Positions 36,117 to 47,821 of a stretch of DNA of 62,000 nucleotides are shown here, piece by piece. Origin of the DNA: Phoronis australis (taxonomy: Eukaryota > Phoronida > Phoronidae); assembly GCA_002633005.1 (NCBI GenBank), contig NMRA01000418.1, positions 183,173 to 245,172 on the forward strand. The letters run 5' to 3'. A program made the translations under genes and the position numbers. The notes beneath the pieces were generated by a model. The model did not search any database and was not told where the DNA came from. It saw nothing but the letters and a program-made list of their open reading frames with translations. Positions within the stretch are counted from its first letter, which is position 1; each line of letters opens with the position of its first letter.

Positions 36117-38492
36117 CCATAATCGTTTGGGTTAACGCCCATCCTCGACTTTAAGTGGATTTTCGTTTAACCGCCCACTGCTCGGTTAAGCGCCCCCCTG
36201 CGATTTTTGAAGATTTCCATTTAGGCGCCCACATCTCAGTTAGGCGCCCATCCCCGACTGTTAAAGAATGAAGATTTAGCGCCTAGTGCTAAGGAAACGC
36301 TCGATTTCCCGACTTTTAGAAAAAGATCGACGATCACAATGAGTGCAACGACGCCGGGACTCCGAGACGGTGGTTTAGCAATCTGAATTACAATAAACGA
36401 GTTATTGTCTTGGGTCATGAACTCACTTCAAAATATAATACTTGAACCTTTTTGTCACTTTATTTTCTTCCCTTGTTAGCAAAGTTTAAGAACGCCGCCG
36501 GCATCAAAACTCCGCTTTCAGCGACTTTGTCCGCCGCGCTGAGTTTCCGTCTGCGGTGCACTAGATAAAACATATATTCGAAAAAATCAGGCCAGAGAAA
36601 TGGGACAATGGTTTTGCCAACCCTCCAAATTCTATTAAGGTGGGAAGCTCTCGTATTTTGAACAAATCTAACAACTCACGGAAAGATGTCAAATTCTCAA
36701 TATTTTGATGAATATAACTGCCGGGTTATAGAGGTTGTGGGGCGACTGAAGGGACAGTACAAATGCCTTACTGGGTTACCGATTTCGTTGCTGTCTGTCG
36801 ATTTCTCAGTGAATTCAAACATTGGCAGTAATGTGTGTTTGTGTATGATCTTGAAGTAATGAAAAACGGCTAGTCAAATTATTTTTTTCGCTTATTGCAT
36901 CTCAGTCAAACTGGTTAGCAGATTTAACTAATGTCGCTGGCTGTTCTTGGCGTCAGCCCCCACGTAAGCGTGATTGTGTGAATTATCGTTTCCACATCCC
37001 CTTTTTAGCCATCCAGAATAATTTTGTTTATACATTGGCCATTTTCAGCCTGAACAAAATTTCTTACCATTCAGGTCTAAAATATCTACGACGTAGACTG
37101 CTTGACGATGGTGGGTAGGAGATTCACACAGCTAGTTACAGGGATGGGCTTAGGGAGCATCGAGCCGGAAAATATGGCAATAGACTTGGCATCGCAGTTT
37201 TGGGGAACATTGGCAACGGAGGAATATCGTAAAGAACTGGGTCTTTCGTAACAACAGCTTAGTAGCACATAGTCACGCCCGTTTTTGTTACTTCGTACTG
37301 TCGCTATGTGTGACTGATTTGTAGCGGTGCACGTGCGCAAGTTCCCACACTTTGGAGTGCATGTTACCTTGACACCAACATGTGATTGACATGTGACCCA
37401 CACGTAGGCCCTACGTGCGTGCTGAATACCGCCACTATCTTTGGCCATAAAAAACGAGGCCGTTATATTACTTGACGGCATTTCCAAGTCACGATTGTCA
37501 GCCGACTGAGACATTGCGCGATAACAGCGGGACCGAACAGTGCCGCAGTGCGATATTACAAGTGATATAAATAGGATAATCTGGACATCTTGCAAGAAAA
37601 ATAAATGTTTTTTCACCACGAAGTTTGGTAAGGTGATCGTTTAGAATAATGAATTGAAACATTGCTGTTTTCTGACATTTTGTAACATATTTATGCAGTT
37701 GCTTGAAATTTTATTCTTGATCGACGACTGGCTCGACCACCCTCGATCCTTGTCTTACTTCTTTGCATAACATGTTTGGCGCAACGGCAAGAGAGCAATG
37801 CCGGGCTGTCGAGATAAGACAGCTAGCCGCAGAACCATACGCTGAAAATGTCATTTAGTCACGGAGTGTCGACTATAACATCTCAAACACAAAAAAACAG
37901 CAGAGTTAAGTTTTTCAAACTTTTACTACAACCAATTTTAAACCTGCTCTCTGAGTCAGAACTTGACAGCTACATATAGTACGAGACTGTAACCATAAAT
38001 TTGGTGTCTGACCTCTGCAACACGTGAAGCTTGCACGCGCGCACTTAAGCAGGGTCACATCTTGAAACAGTTTTAATTCTAGTGGAGGCTGCGTGGTCAC
38101 TGGTCGTCTGCGCACCGCAGGACGGCACGGGGCTATTACTCAGCATTTTTGTAAATTTAATGGTGAATGACTAATCTGAGGGCAAGAGAACCTTTGTTGG
38201 GATCATCCGCTGTTATGATGTTTTCACAGTCATTTAGCGACGTGACGATAAAGCTCTTTGAAAAGGCCAAGCGTTCCGAGTATTATTGTCGTGTCGGGAT
38301 TTAGATCGCCATGTAAGATTAACCGCCCATGGCGGTGTTCTGTCGTAATAAGCGCCCATGTTCGGTTAACCGCTCATCCCCTACTTTAGGTGGATTTTCG
38401 ATTCAACCGCCAACTGCTCGGTTAACCGCCCTCCCCCGATTTTTTGGATTCGCCAATTTTACCGCCCAGGGCGTTAACCCAAAGGATTACGG
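36117..38492. mobile_element. TA-target TIR element with subterminal GGTTAACCGCCC arrays, 2.38 kb
   Basis: The ends are CCATAATCGTTTGGGTTAACG on the left and the inverted CCGTAATCCTTTGGGTTAACG on the right, each flanked by TA (36115-36116 and 38493-38494). Inside both ends, in inverted orientation, lie several spaced copies of GGTTAACCGCCC/CGCCCA separated by about 25-40 bp (36130-36250 and 38320-38480). Such repeats resemble transposase-binding arrays of known elements (inference). The interior holds one minus-strand frame (37086-37514). A related right end is at 49385-49556. Confidence 0.8.
37086..37514 (-). CDS. Doubtful ORF inside TIR element, 142 codons
   Basis: An ATG-started frame within a longer stop-free stretch reaching 37619. 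The product would be cysteine-rich (about nine Cys in 142 residues, including CTPKCGNLRTC and SCCYE), with no tryptophan core or transposase motif. An upstream TTATTTTTCTTGCAAG could act as a splice acceptor. It is the longest non-repeat frame besides the LINE, but a chance frame in GC-richer transposon DNA is equally likely. No function is proposed. Confidence 0.2.
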   Translation of the reverse strand: MSQSADNRDLEMPSSNITASFFMAKDSGGIQHARRAYVWVTCQSHVGVKVTCTPKCGNLRTCTATNQSHIATVRSNKNGRDYVLLSCCYERPSSLRYSSVANVPQNCDAKSIAIFSGSMLPKPIPVTSCVNLLPTIVKQSTS

Positions 38493-38887
38493 TAAATGAA
38501 ACTTCCCAGCTCACAGTGCATCAGCCAATGAGGCCTGCTATGCATAGCTAATGATGACCTTAATGTTCCAAGCAAGGAACTACTTTCAAACTAAAGCCAG
38601 CATATCAAAGTTGCATCAATATTTTCACTTAAGCTGTAGACTCTGAATTGTCCAATTCTGCTAAAACTTAATTTTGACTACCGCAGTTTTCCAATTTTTA
38701 AACCCTTGCTTACAAGATACAGTACCAGCTGGGAAAAACGAACACTTTGTTTAAGTTTTAAATTGCAATTGGCAATAATTTTGGACATATTTAAAATCTT
38801 TGAACTTGCCTATAATGTCGAACGCTTGCATTAAAATCCGACAAAGTCTTTTGAAGCTCTGATGTAAACACAAGCATTAGCCAGTAA

Positions 38888-39745
38888 AGGAGCATGCCAC
38901 CCAAAAAACAACCTATTTTGTATCAATTTAGATGGAGTACCTGTACTCGATAACGGCACGTTCGGTTGCGTTACCTGATACCTGACGGAGGTGTTGAAGT
39001 TATCCAATGACGTCATTGGTTTCACATGCAGTCTGTTCAGCAGTTCAAAACATGGGTTACTGGTGTCAGCTTATTGCTTGAATTCATTGTTTAACTCCAA
39101 TCAATCATCAAACTTCGATGTTAACCCTTAAAAATACACCGAGTTCTTGCAAAAACGTATTGTTTATTTGGCTGTTACGGATTTATTAGTATTTGGACAC
39201 ACCGTAGCATACAAAGTTCGGCAGGCCAATTTACCAAGGTCCGTAGAAGGACTTTGGGGTCTGTTCGGAGATAAATTCGAAGCATTCTTCCGTGAATTAC
39301 AGACAAGAGAACCTAAATCTCTGTGGTTTTTATTTGTAATTTTTTTAGTTCTAAACACAAAAAACGCTTGTTATCCCGGCCAGTGGCTCGGAACCCGATC
39401 AGGCCCGTTGCGGCCGGACTGACTCGTTATCCTGACCAGTTGCTCAGAACCCGATAAGATCCCTCGTAGCCGTCGAGACTGGCACGAACATAAACCAGCT
39501 TGTGCTGGAAACTAAACCACCATTCACGAAAAGACTATAATAGTGAGGCAAAGAAATAATGTGCTTGTAATTTAGCCATGATATGAAAATGTACTTACTG
39601 TACTTAATGTGGGGGGCCGCGAAGTTGGGTTCCCCTTCCACAGACCGTTAGGGCAAAGGTTGCACATTAACAAAAATTTCAATAATGTATTTGTATAAAG
39701 ACTCCACTAGCATGTGACCATAGCGTATAAAATCGAGTAATTGTT
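38888..39745 (+). mobile_element. Kolobok-like family 1, left half
   Basis: Terminus GTAA (decayed TTAA, 38884-38887) then AGGAGCATGCCACCC. The body matches 3150-3980 and 43326-44105 (GTTGCGTTACCTGA, GACGGAGGTGTTGAA, CAGTCTGTTCAGCAGTTC, AAAATACACCGAGTTC). The 91-codon frame at 39147-39422 is absent from sister copies and is not a gene. Confidence 0.7.
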
Positions 39746-40048
39746 TCACTGTCCATTCCATGGTAAACATAAGTGGGGCAATTCTACACTTATTTAGCAC
39801 ACAATACAGCTGACAAGTGAATTTCATTTTGTCAAACTTCTCAACAAAGATAAAAAGAAAAAATACAGTCACTAGCTCATTTTTAATAGAATATTAAGTC
39901 ATAATAACATTTGCTTAGAATCCACTATTTGCAGCCAGTTCACATGCATTTAAAAACGAAACATGGTGACATATTGGCAATTACTTTGGCGCAAAACATT
40001 TGATGATTTATAATACATGTAGCTATGCCACAAAAACATTATACTTAC

Positions 40049-40417
40049 AGTCCACGACAAGCTGGCTAACAGAACTTTTAGTGAAGCCGCCGGTAACTGA
40101 CACATCCATACGGTACTGGCCTTCATCATCAGGTCTAACTTGTGACAAAGTGATGCTGAAGTTAGTTTTTCCAATAGAGTAGTCTGTAGAGCCACGAGAT
40201 GCATAGCGCTCAAGAAAGGTTCCCTCAAGTTTAGTTGCAACGTTTGGTACTACGTAAGGGGCTATGAACACATCATTACCATCAAGTCTCATCAACTTCA
40301 TACTGACAAATGTTTCGCCACTCCCCAGTGCGTAAGATATCTTGAATGTAGCATTTCCACCGTTGACAACAATGACTGTAGAACTTGTACTCAAACTAAG
40401 GGCAGAAACACCAACAT
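40049..40417 (-). CDS. V-like immunoglobulin domain exon lacking canonical cysteines
   Basis: A 369-bp exon on the minus strand. Acceptor: TTTATTCTTTCAG|ATG at 40418/40417. Donor: GTGGACT|GTAAGT at 40049/40048. Both boundaries are phase 1. The 123 codons give a V-set-like pattern: VIVVNGGNATFKISYAL for the A'/B strands, FLERYASRG and DYSIGKTNFSITLSQV for the D/E strands, then PDDEGQYRMDV, the D-x-G-x-Y signature of the F strand, and SVSQLVVD for the G strand. The B- and F-strand cysteines are replaced (S in ISYAL, M in YRM). Two N-glycosylation sequons are present (NAT, NFS). Splicing to 10393-10707 restores TTC and yields VVDFLPSTPS, a natural interdomain linker. Upstream exons, including a signal peptide, were not found. 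Confidence 0.85.
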
Positions 40418-40609
40418 CTGAAAGAATAAAAATGTAGGATTTTACTTTTACTATACAAATTATGACTTAACAGTGCTTTGGCTCCCGGCTAGTGTGTGCC
40501 AACAGCTGGACAAATTGACACAAAACTGTTCCTTTGAGAAAATTTAAGATTAATTGTTGTTTTGTTGTGGTCACGAAATGAATGCTGGTTCAAAGATAAG
40601 TATTTATAG

Positions 40610-40835
40610 GCTGTAAAATGTAACAATTTCGTAAAATGTAACTGTTACAATGTTAAGACATTATTACATTTTACATTGCTTAGCTTGTAATGGTAGCAAG
40701 TTGTTACATTTTACTTGGAATACATTTTACTTGGAATTGGAGAAGTCATATTACAGAGAAAATGACTAAAATCACCGGCAAGTCGGGGGATACTCGAGTG
40801 TTTTGGACGAGGGATACCACTTGAAAATTTTTTTT
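40610..40835 (+). repeat. Dispersed repeat with GTAAAATGTAAC motifs, copy of 12890-13110
   Basis: Starts with GTAAAATGTAACAATTTCG and contains four TTACATTTTAC-like motifs in both orientations. Its tail is parallel to the 12.9-kb copy. It lies in the putative intron upstream of the V-like exon. Confidence 0.65.
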
Positions 40836-41329
40836 GATACCTATTGTTGATGCACTCCTTTAGTAGTGCGTCAGGTTGCGTAATTTACATGACTTTGTGT
40901 GGATTGGCTCTGAAGCTTCTTACATGTATGTAAGCAACGTTCCGGTATTTTCCGGCCTTCTTATCATGTGCTGCTACTCCCAACGATATTTTTTCTTCGT
41001 GGAGCCTAGAGCCAATTTTGGTTTATACTATTTTTTCTCATACAACGGTTACTCAAATTGTACAATACTGTCGCACATGCTACTGTATGTTACTGCGTAT
41101 CTTAAATTACTGTACTGTAATATTAACGTATTTCCCGAGACTAATAGAATTCCATTATACTTATTTCACTGTGTGATATTTAGATTGATGGAAGCTTGAA
41201 AAAGGAATTAGAGTTATTTTTGTCATTAGCTATTTTTGTCATTACACCGGACTTATTAGTTTTTGTAACCATCACGGGTGAGAATTTTACAAGCTTGACA
41301 CGCTCTGACAGCTTGGAGTAGGTCTATTG

Positions 41330-41645
41330 GAACAGCGTGTCAAACATGTAAAATGTGGTGTCTCAAACGTGAAAATTTAGCATGTCGATCGTGTAAAATG
41401 TAGCGTTTCAAACGTGGCAAAAACATAGCAAAAACGTCTCATTTTCATTCCAATATTCTACGCTTTTTTAAAAGCATGTCAGGCGTGTCGTTTTTGCCAC
41501 GCTAGTGTGTCAAACGTTGCGCTTTTGCCTCGCTCAGTGGGTCAAATGTGGCGCTTTTGCCCCGTTAGCGTGTCAAACATGGCGCTTTTGCCACACAAGC
41601 ATGTCAATTAAATGTGGCGCTTTTGCCACGCTAGCCTGTGAACTG
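41330..41645 (+). repeat. Tandem repeat around GTGTCAAACRTG / GCGCTTTTGCCACGC
   Basis: Units of about 31-36 bp: GCGCTTTTGCC occurs near 41519, 41551, 41582 and 41618, each linked to a GTGTCAAA motif. More diverged GTGTCAAACATG/GTGTAAAATGT units extend left to about 41330. The frame at 41505-41756 is a by-product. Confidence 0.8.
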
Positions 41646-42000
41646 TGTCATGGTAGCGACCCCACAATTAGCCTGAAGCCGTTTACAAGCCATAATGTTC
41701 TTGTTTATAGCGCTCACCAACCACCATGGGAATCCATACTGAAAACAAGAGTATAAAGGATCATTTCTTCTTTAAGTCACTGTTTATTGTAAAATATAAA
41801 TAATCCAAAATGTGATAATGATACAGAATCTTCAAAAAGGATTAACTATCCAAACCTTACCTCATGCTGTTGTCCATCAATTTCAATACATCTCGAATAA
41901 CATTAACACAAAAGAAAACGGTTCAACATACAAGTTCTAAATGCTTAAGCTGCTATATATCTGTATATAATTTAGCTTTTGAGAAATGACAGTGGCTTAA

Positions 42001-42945
42001 AAGGGGACTGTAGTCAAAATAATGTTGCAGTTAATCGGTTCTAACATACAAATAAAACTCAAATTTGCCTGACTTGCGTGCCAAACAAAAGCCGATTCGT
42101 ATTCATGGTTAAAACACTGAATTCTGAAAACGATCGCTGATTAGCTGATGTGTCGGTGACGTGAATGGCGGGGTATAGGCTGCTTTACACATTTGTTGCT
42201 TATGTCATATTTTGAAGAGTTTACATCGTAATTTATCATTGTATCATCCGTCCTTATTTTTTATTGTTTGCAATAGTGCTGTAAAAGGTTCTCTATGCCT
42301 CTTTGTATGACACCTGCGTTCTCAAAGTCTTCGAAAAAGGGGTCTTCTAAAGGGATGGTCATCGCATACCACTGCTGGTTTTCCCAAGCCTTGGCCCAAA
42401 GCTATATACTAAATATAGGCCTACAGGATTTCAAGAGCCGATATGGGTAAAAAATGGACAAACAAAATCTGACTTAATATAATTACAGCTAATCTCATCC
42501 TTGAGTAAACATAGGAACCAGGTTCCTAGAGTAAAATAACTTCTGTGTTGGAAAAGTTAGCGATCGTTCATCGGCTTCTCTTGAGTCGGCTTTTTGCGAT
42601 TACGTCACGTGACCTTTACCAGTTTCTTTTCCCCCTGACGATGATTGGGTATCACTTTGTATTGCCTCAGCTCAGTCAAACAGGTATCGCTGGTGACCCG
42701 ACATTTCACACTAAAATTTCTTATTCCAACAATATGAAAAACGCTACTTGATTGCACGCTACCACAGGACAGTGACTGCCCCCGCCAAATACGTCACGAG
42801 ACTAAGCAGCTCTCCAAGCCGGTAATATTTTTGAGCTTCGTTAGAGAATGTAAGTTTGATTTTTGTTGTTGAATTATTTGAGAAATTAATCAACAATTCA
42901 TGGAAAATTATCCACAATTTACTCAGAAAAAACTATAGTTCCCTT
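42001..42945 (+). mobile_element. Kolobok-like family 2, internally deleted copy, 945 bp
   Basis: TTAA at 41997-42000 then AAGGGGACTGTAGTC. The right end is inverted AAGGGAACTATAG, followed by TCAA (decayed TTAA, 42946-42949). Relative to the 25-29.9 kb copy it lacks about 620 bp (CTTTTCCCC joins directly to CTGACGATG, at 42632) and a short ATTTACCGATG segment. It has no coding capacity. Confidence 0.85.
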
Positions 42946-43325
42946 TCAAGGACACTGACACGGTGAAGAGCAGATGCACATTGTACATTTTTAAATTAGC
43001 AATTGCGATTCAACATTTGTCATATTATCAAGTTCATGTTCATTTTGCAGCCCAAACCTCTACACACTATTTCTTATTCTCATTCAAGTTTTCTAAAATG
43101 TGAGATGATCTTATAACAACAAGCATCAATGAGCAACCAAAATATGAAGACATGATGTATTCAAAATTCATAGCACTGCCAAAATTTACATTATTTGTAT
43201 GGCCTGGAGCGTCAAACTACAATTTGCTTTATCTCCATGTAATTTTCTGTCTGTTCTGTATATTAAAATACTTCCCTATTCAAATTTAACATTAAAAGGA
43301 ACTATTTTCAAGGCACAATCGTTAA

Positions 43326-44105
43326 AGGAGAATGCCACCCACAAAACAGCATGTTCGGTTGCATCACCTGACACCTCACGGCAGACGGAGGTGTTGAAAT
43401 TATCCAATGGCCCAATATTACTTTCACACGCAGTCTGTTCAGCAGTTCACAACACGGGTTAGTGATGTTAGCTTATCGCTTGAATTCATCGTTTAATACC
43501 AATAAATCATCAAACTTCGAAGTAAAACCCTTAAAAATACCCCGAGTTCTTATAAAAACGTGTTGTTTTATTTCCCTGTGGCGGATTTACTGGTACATGT
43601 ATTTATTTGGACACACTGTAGCCTACAATTAGTTCGGCAAACAAACCCATAGCAGGAGTTTGGAGTGTGTTCTGAGATGAATTCGAAGTATTTTTCCGTG
43701 AAATATAGACAGGAGAACCTAGATCTGTGTTCTGTATACAAAACGCTTTTTAATGTTCTCCCGGGCAGTGGCTCGGAACCCGATCACTAGGATCGGCGTC
43801 GCGGCCGAACTGACTCGTTATCCTAGCCAGTGGCTTGGAACCCGATCAGGCCAATCGCGGCCGCCGGGACTGGCACGAACATAAAACCAGCTTGAGTTGG
43901 AAACTAAGCTTCCAGTCACGAAAAGACTATAATAGTGAGCCAAAGAAATAATGTGCACGTATGTGAATTAGCCACGAAACTGATCTATTTACTTGTCGGG
44001 GATCGCGAAATTCCCCTTCCACATACCGTCAGGTTGTACAGTAACAATGATTTGAATAATGTATTTGTATTTCTAAATAAAGATTCCCCTAACATGTGAC
44101 CATAG
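43326..44105 (+). mobile_element. Kolobok-like family 1, left half
   Basis: TTAA at 43322-43325 then AGGAGAATGCCACCC. The copy continues with GTTCGGTTGCATCACC, GCAGACGGAGGTGTTGAA and AAAATACCCCGAGTTC as in the 3.2- and 38.9-kb copies. It breaks off near 44105, where the repeat at 44118 begins. Confidence 0.75.
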
Positions 44106-44117
44106 CATATAAAACTG

Positions 44118-45390
44118 ATTCAGGTTATGGAAGTTAAGTAGTAGAGCACAGATTTCAAAATGAGTTGGGTTACAGACTAAAACCTGCATGTGCATGTAGT
44201 TGCCAAGACAAGTGTCAGTTAATCGTGTTTCGACCTAATATATTTTATTTATTTTAATTACTTGAAACTTAGAAACACATTTTTATGATTCTGTCTTAAA
44301 ATTCTTGCATCAGAGCAATTGTTTGATTGAGAGAAGTAACTTTTTCTTTTGGTTACATGAACTGAAACTAAATAATTGAGTTAGGCACAAAGTAAGAGAT
44401 GTATTGAAATTAGAGGTTTGCCATCGCCGCCAGTCATCTACCCATAGTGTCTCTGCAGTATGTTCTGATAACTATACTGGTTAAACTGTTCTGCTCAGGA
44501 CTAAAAATCAAATTTCAGCTATGAGTTAAGATGCTAGATATATTTGGCTGTCAAAAACAGTACAAATTGTAAATTGAAATAGTACTGACTTTGGCTTATG
44601 AGTTAAGGCCCTATTGAGTGACATGAGCTACTTCGTGAAAGCCATTCAGTCACAGTACTGCAGAGGTTATGAGGTTGAAGCCTTTGATAAATGTATGTTT
44701 GTGATGAATGATATTCCCACATGCCAAATAATGTAAAAATTTAAATTGCATTTATAATGAAACATGGTGTCCATACATGTAGATGTAGGTATATTATGAT
44801 GTTACCAGAAAGTTACAATGCATTTGTCACTGATACCCATGCTTTGTTCTCATTATTTTCCTTCAGTGAATAGACTTCAAACAAGTTTTATGGTTACATA
44901 GCTTTCCCATTTCTGGAGTGTTCATTAGTGTAACTGATAACGCTCTTATTAATGTTCTTAGTCAAAAGCACATTAAATTTTCTAAAGACTCTGGCTAATT
45001 AACTAAGAAAGCATTCGTGTATTTCCTCAGCGACAAGCTCAATACAAAATTCAAATTAACTTACTTTACTTGACACCCTCTAACTGAATATTTCTCAACT
45101 TTTTAGTACAGAAGAAGACTTTGAAAACATGCATGATGAAGTGAAAAGACTATTCTTGGGATCTAATGCCCACTGACCCACCAACACAGTGCCGGTCATC
45201 ATATTCCTGTTGTGGAGAGATACCTCAAATTAATGGATTATAAAAAGTCTCAGTGCTCTGAAAAGTGCGGACTCCAGAGTTCAGCAGAGATCATGAAAGG
45301 CTGTACAATGCCGACATTTAAAGATTTGGTATCACATGTGGACCATGCTTTTCAGACAGCTAATATTTTGCTGCTATAGCTTTGTACGCC
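44118..45390 (+). repeat. Composite dispersed repeat (modules of 12.0 and 17.3 kb joined)
   Basis: The first 330 bp match 11985-12300. The later part (44855-45390) matches 17740-18330, including the TTTTTAGTA acceptor-like tract followed by GAAGACTTTGAAAACATG. Here the modules are contiguous, so this copy shows the element's order. The fossil exon is frameshifted after about 15 codons. Confidence 0.7.
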
Positions 45391-45419
45391 TGAAATTATT
45401 ATTTTTTATTCATTTATTT

Positions 45420-45550
45420 GGAAAGCAGTGCTATCACTGAAGAGGCCACCCTCATTTTAAATATCACAATAATAAATAAATAAATAATAATTTATTGTGA
45501 CATTTAAAATGAGGGTGGCCTCTTCAGTGATAGCACTCACGCAGCTTTCC
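45420..45550. repeat. Large hairpin (inverted repeat), arms about 55-60 bp
   Basis: The left arm (45420-45474) GGAAAGCAGTGCTATCACTG...CATTTTAAATAT is the complement of the right arm (45489-45550) apart from a few bases and a small CTCACG insertion. The AT-rich loop is under 20 bp. A single arm occurs at 5885-5940. Confidence 0.9.
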
Positions 45551-45559
45551 AAGAGGGCC

Positions 45560-47820
45560 CTCAACAAGAAAAACAGTAATACAAATGTGTAATACAATGA
45601 AGTAATAACACAACAATGAAATATACGTAACAAAGATTATTATCTTATCGCCTACATTTATTTAGCTTACTGATATAAAATACTCATTTACCCTTCAACG
45701 TATGGATGTGTTCAACTAAGTTCATAGCAAGGCTTGACATTAACAGTAGTCCTACTGCCGGGGACAACCAATTTGTTGGTCCGGACAAGCTCACGGCCGT
45801 GCAGCTTGTCCGAAAGGACAAGTCAATGAATTTCTCTGCGAACATTCCGTCGCACAAAATTAAGATTCCAAAACCTGCGCAACTCGATTACCTTTCTGTG
45901 ACAATCAATCAGGTTTAGCGGAACCAGTACCTTGCCTTACTATGGCGGTAAAATTTCCGTATCCTCATGACCTTGACTGAAGGAGACACAATTGTTTCCT
46001 TTGGCTCACGCGCGGAACTCATGTTGGCATGTACTGATCACTGAGACAGCGCTTGTCGAAAGTATTTCATTTGCTGTAGAAGAACCAGCAAAGCAGTACT
46101 TTACAGGGATATCATGTCCGTGGCCAATATGTCTGCGATTCCCCGTGACAGCACATGAAGCATAACCACCCTGAGCATTGAAATAAGAAAAGACATGGTC
46201 CATTGTAACAAGCCAACTTCTGTCCCCGTTCCCGTATTGGTTAAACGCATGTTTTCAATGACTTTCTCTTCTGACACCAGAATGGAAGCGCCCAATCAAA
46301 GGCAAGGGCCCAAAAAATCAACTTGTCACTAGTGCAAGTCCAACTTATTTTTTTGAAGTTTTGATTTGCCTAACGACTTTTTACAAGATGTGTTTTTGCT
46401 TCATTATTTCGACAGCTGACCGAGTACCCATATTGCCTAATAGTAGTATCGTCTGATTGTTGAGCACCTGCTTTGAACGACAGCGGTTTAGGCTTTGAAC
46501 TCAAAAAATAAACAATGTATATAAAATGTTACAATGTTCAAAGTATTCAATAAGACCTGTTCTGGGTTCCTAACTAAGTTCAAGGTATTCAGTACTAAAG
46601 AAGACCTGTCAATCCTTAGCACGAGCTTGGCTGCCTAAGTGTCCAGCAAATCAGTACACAACCAACAGCTTCCCTTAAAGTCCTTCTCTCAAATTGCCCA
46701 TGTGGTTCCAGTATCCGAAAACACTTACTACATCAATTCTTATTTTCGACACCCTTTCTTTATATTCGTTTCGACTTTCTTGCCAAAAGCGATTTTTAAC
46801 AGTATTTGACTCTTCTCTGTGAGCGTATAATTACCGGCTGTCATCGGTTATTTCCGTACCCACATTTCCGGCTCATCAGTTCAGGAACTTGTCTTGAACG
46901 CAGCCACTTTTTCCTTGTAACTGAATGTGCTATCGCTTGCTGGAAAAGTCTTCATTATTTTGTTTTATTTGTAATATCTCGTGATTTGTTTGCATATGTA
47001 GTGTATTTATAGTTTGTAGTAAGTGGTCATTGATTTTTTTGGAATTTTACGCGTACTTAGTATGTTAAAAAAGCTTTAAAAATGGTGTTTAGTTCCCTAC
47101 GTTGGCCGGTCGAACCTAGGAACCAATATGGGTCGAACCAATTTTTTTCAGTTTTATTTTTTCCTCGTTTTGAAAAAGTACTTTGCTATCAACGGAAAGG
47201 TAGTACATTCTACTCAGTAAAAATCGAAAAAGTATCAAAATCGGGGCAAGCACTGTAAAGTTATTGCAAGTTTTGTGGCGAAATTTGGGGGTGCTTTTTT
47301 TGGATCGCGTCGGCCATATTGGAGGACAGCAGGATAAGTTGCAAGTTCAAAACTTTGTGTAAATTGTTTTCGCCAACAAATTACGGTGAAATTTAGTTAG
47401 ACATATCTTTACTTACTGTTCTGCACGATTTAACAGTATTCACCAAATTACAGCCTCGCAGTTGTTACTCATTAAGTGATAAATGTGCTCACAATTCCTG
47501 TTGGACTTTGTCTCGCGACTTTTGCTGAAGTGAAAGGCATGTTCAATCGGCTGCTTTGTAATTTGTGAAGATTTAACGTTGATACATTTTGACAAACGTT
47601 GCTACAAAAAAGAAACTTTGTTCAATTTCGTGTATTTTTTTGCAAAGATATAAGATATATATAGATTATTACATGGCGAAGTCGTTATCCCCCGTTATCT
47701 AGAGCCCGAGTGGATTTTGGAGAATTATCGCGTATAAGTACAGTACAACGCGGTTTGTTGAACGTGCGATTATTGCGCGTGCTCATTTAAGTATTCTACT
47801 TTCACTCTTGATGACGTCAG
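45560..47820. other. No gene recognised
   Basis: Contains a short stem CTTGTCCGAAAGGACAAG at about 45804 and small local duplications near 46530-46610. Frames at 45706-45918 (plus) and 46006-46295 (minus) have no recognised domain. Confidence 0.35.
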
Positions 47821-47821
47821 T

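Noticed and set aside
39147-39422. 91-codon ORF with a hydrophobic stretch
   Set aside because: It lies in Kolobok-like family 1, and sister copies at 3.4 and 43.6 kb have stops and frameshifts at the same place.
41505-41756. Cysteine-rich 83-codon ORF
   Set aside because: It reads through the GCGCTTTTGCCACGC tandem repeat; the apparent CGAFA-type repeats are repeat units.
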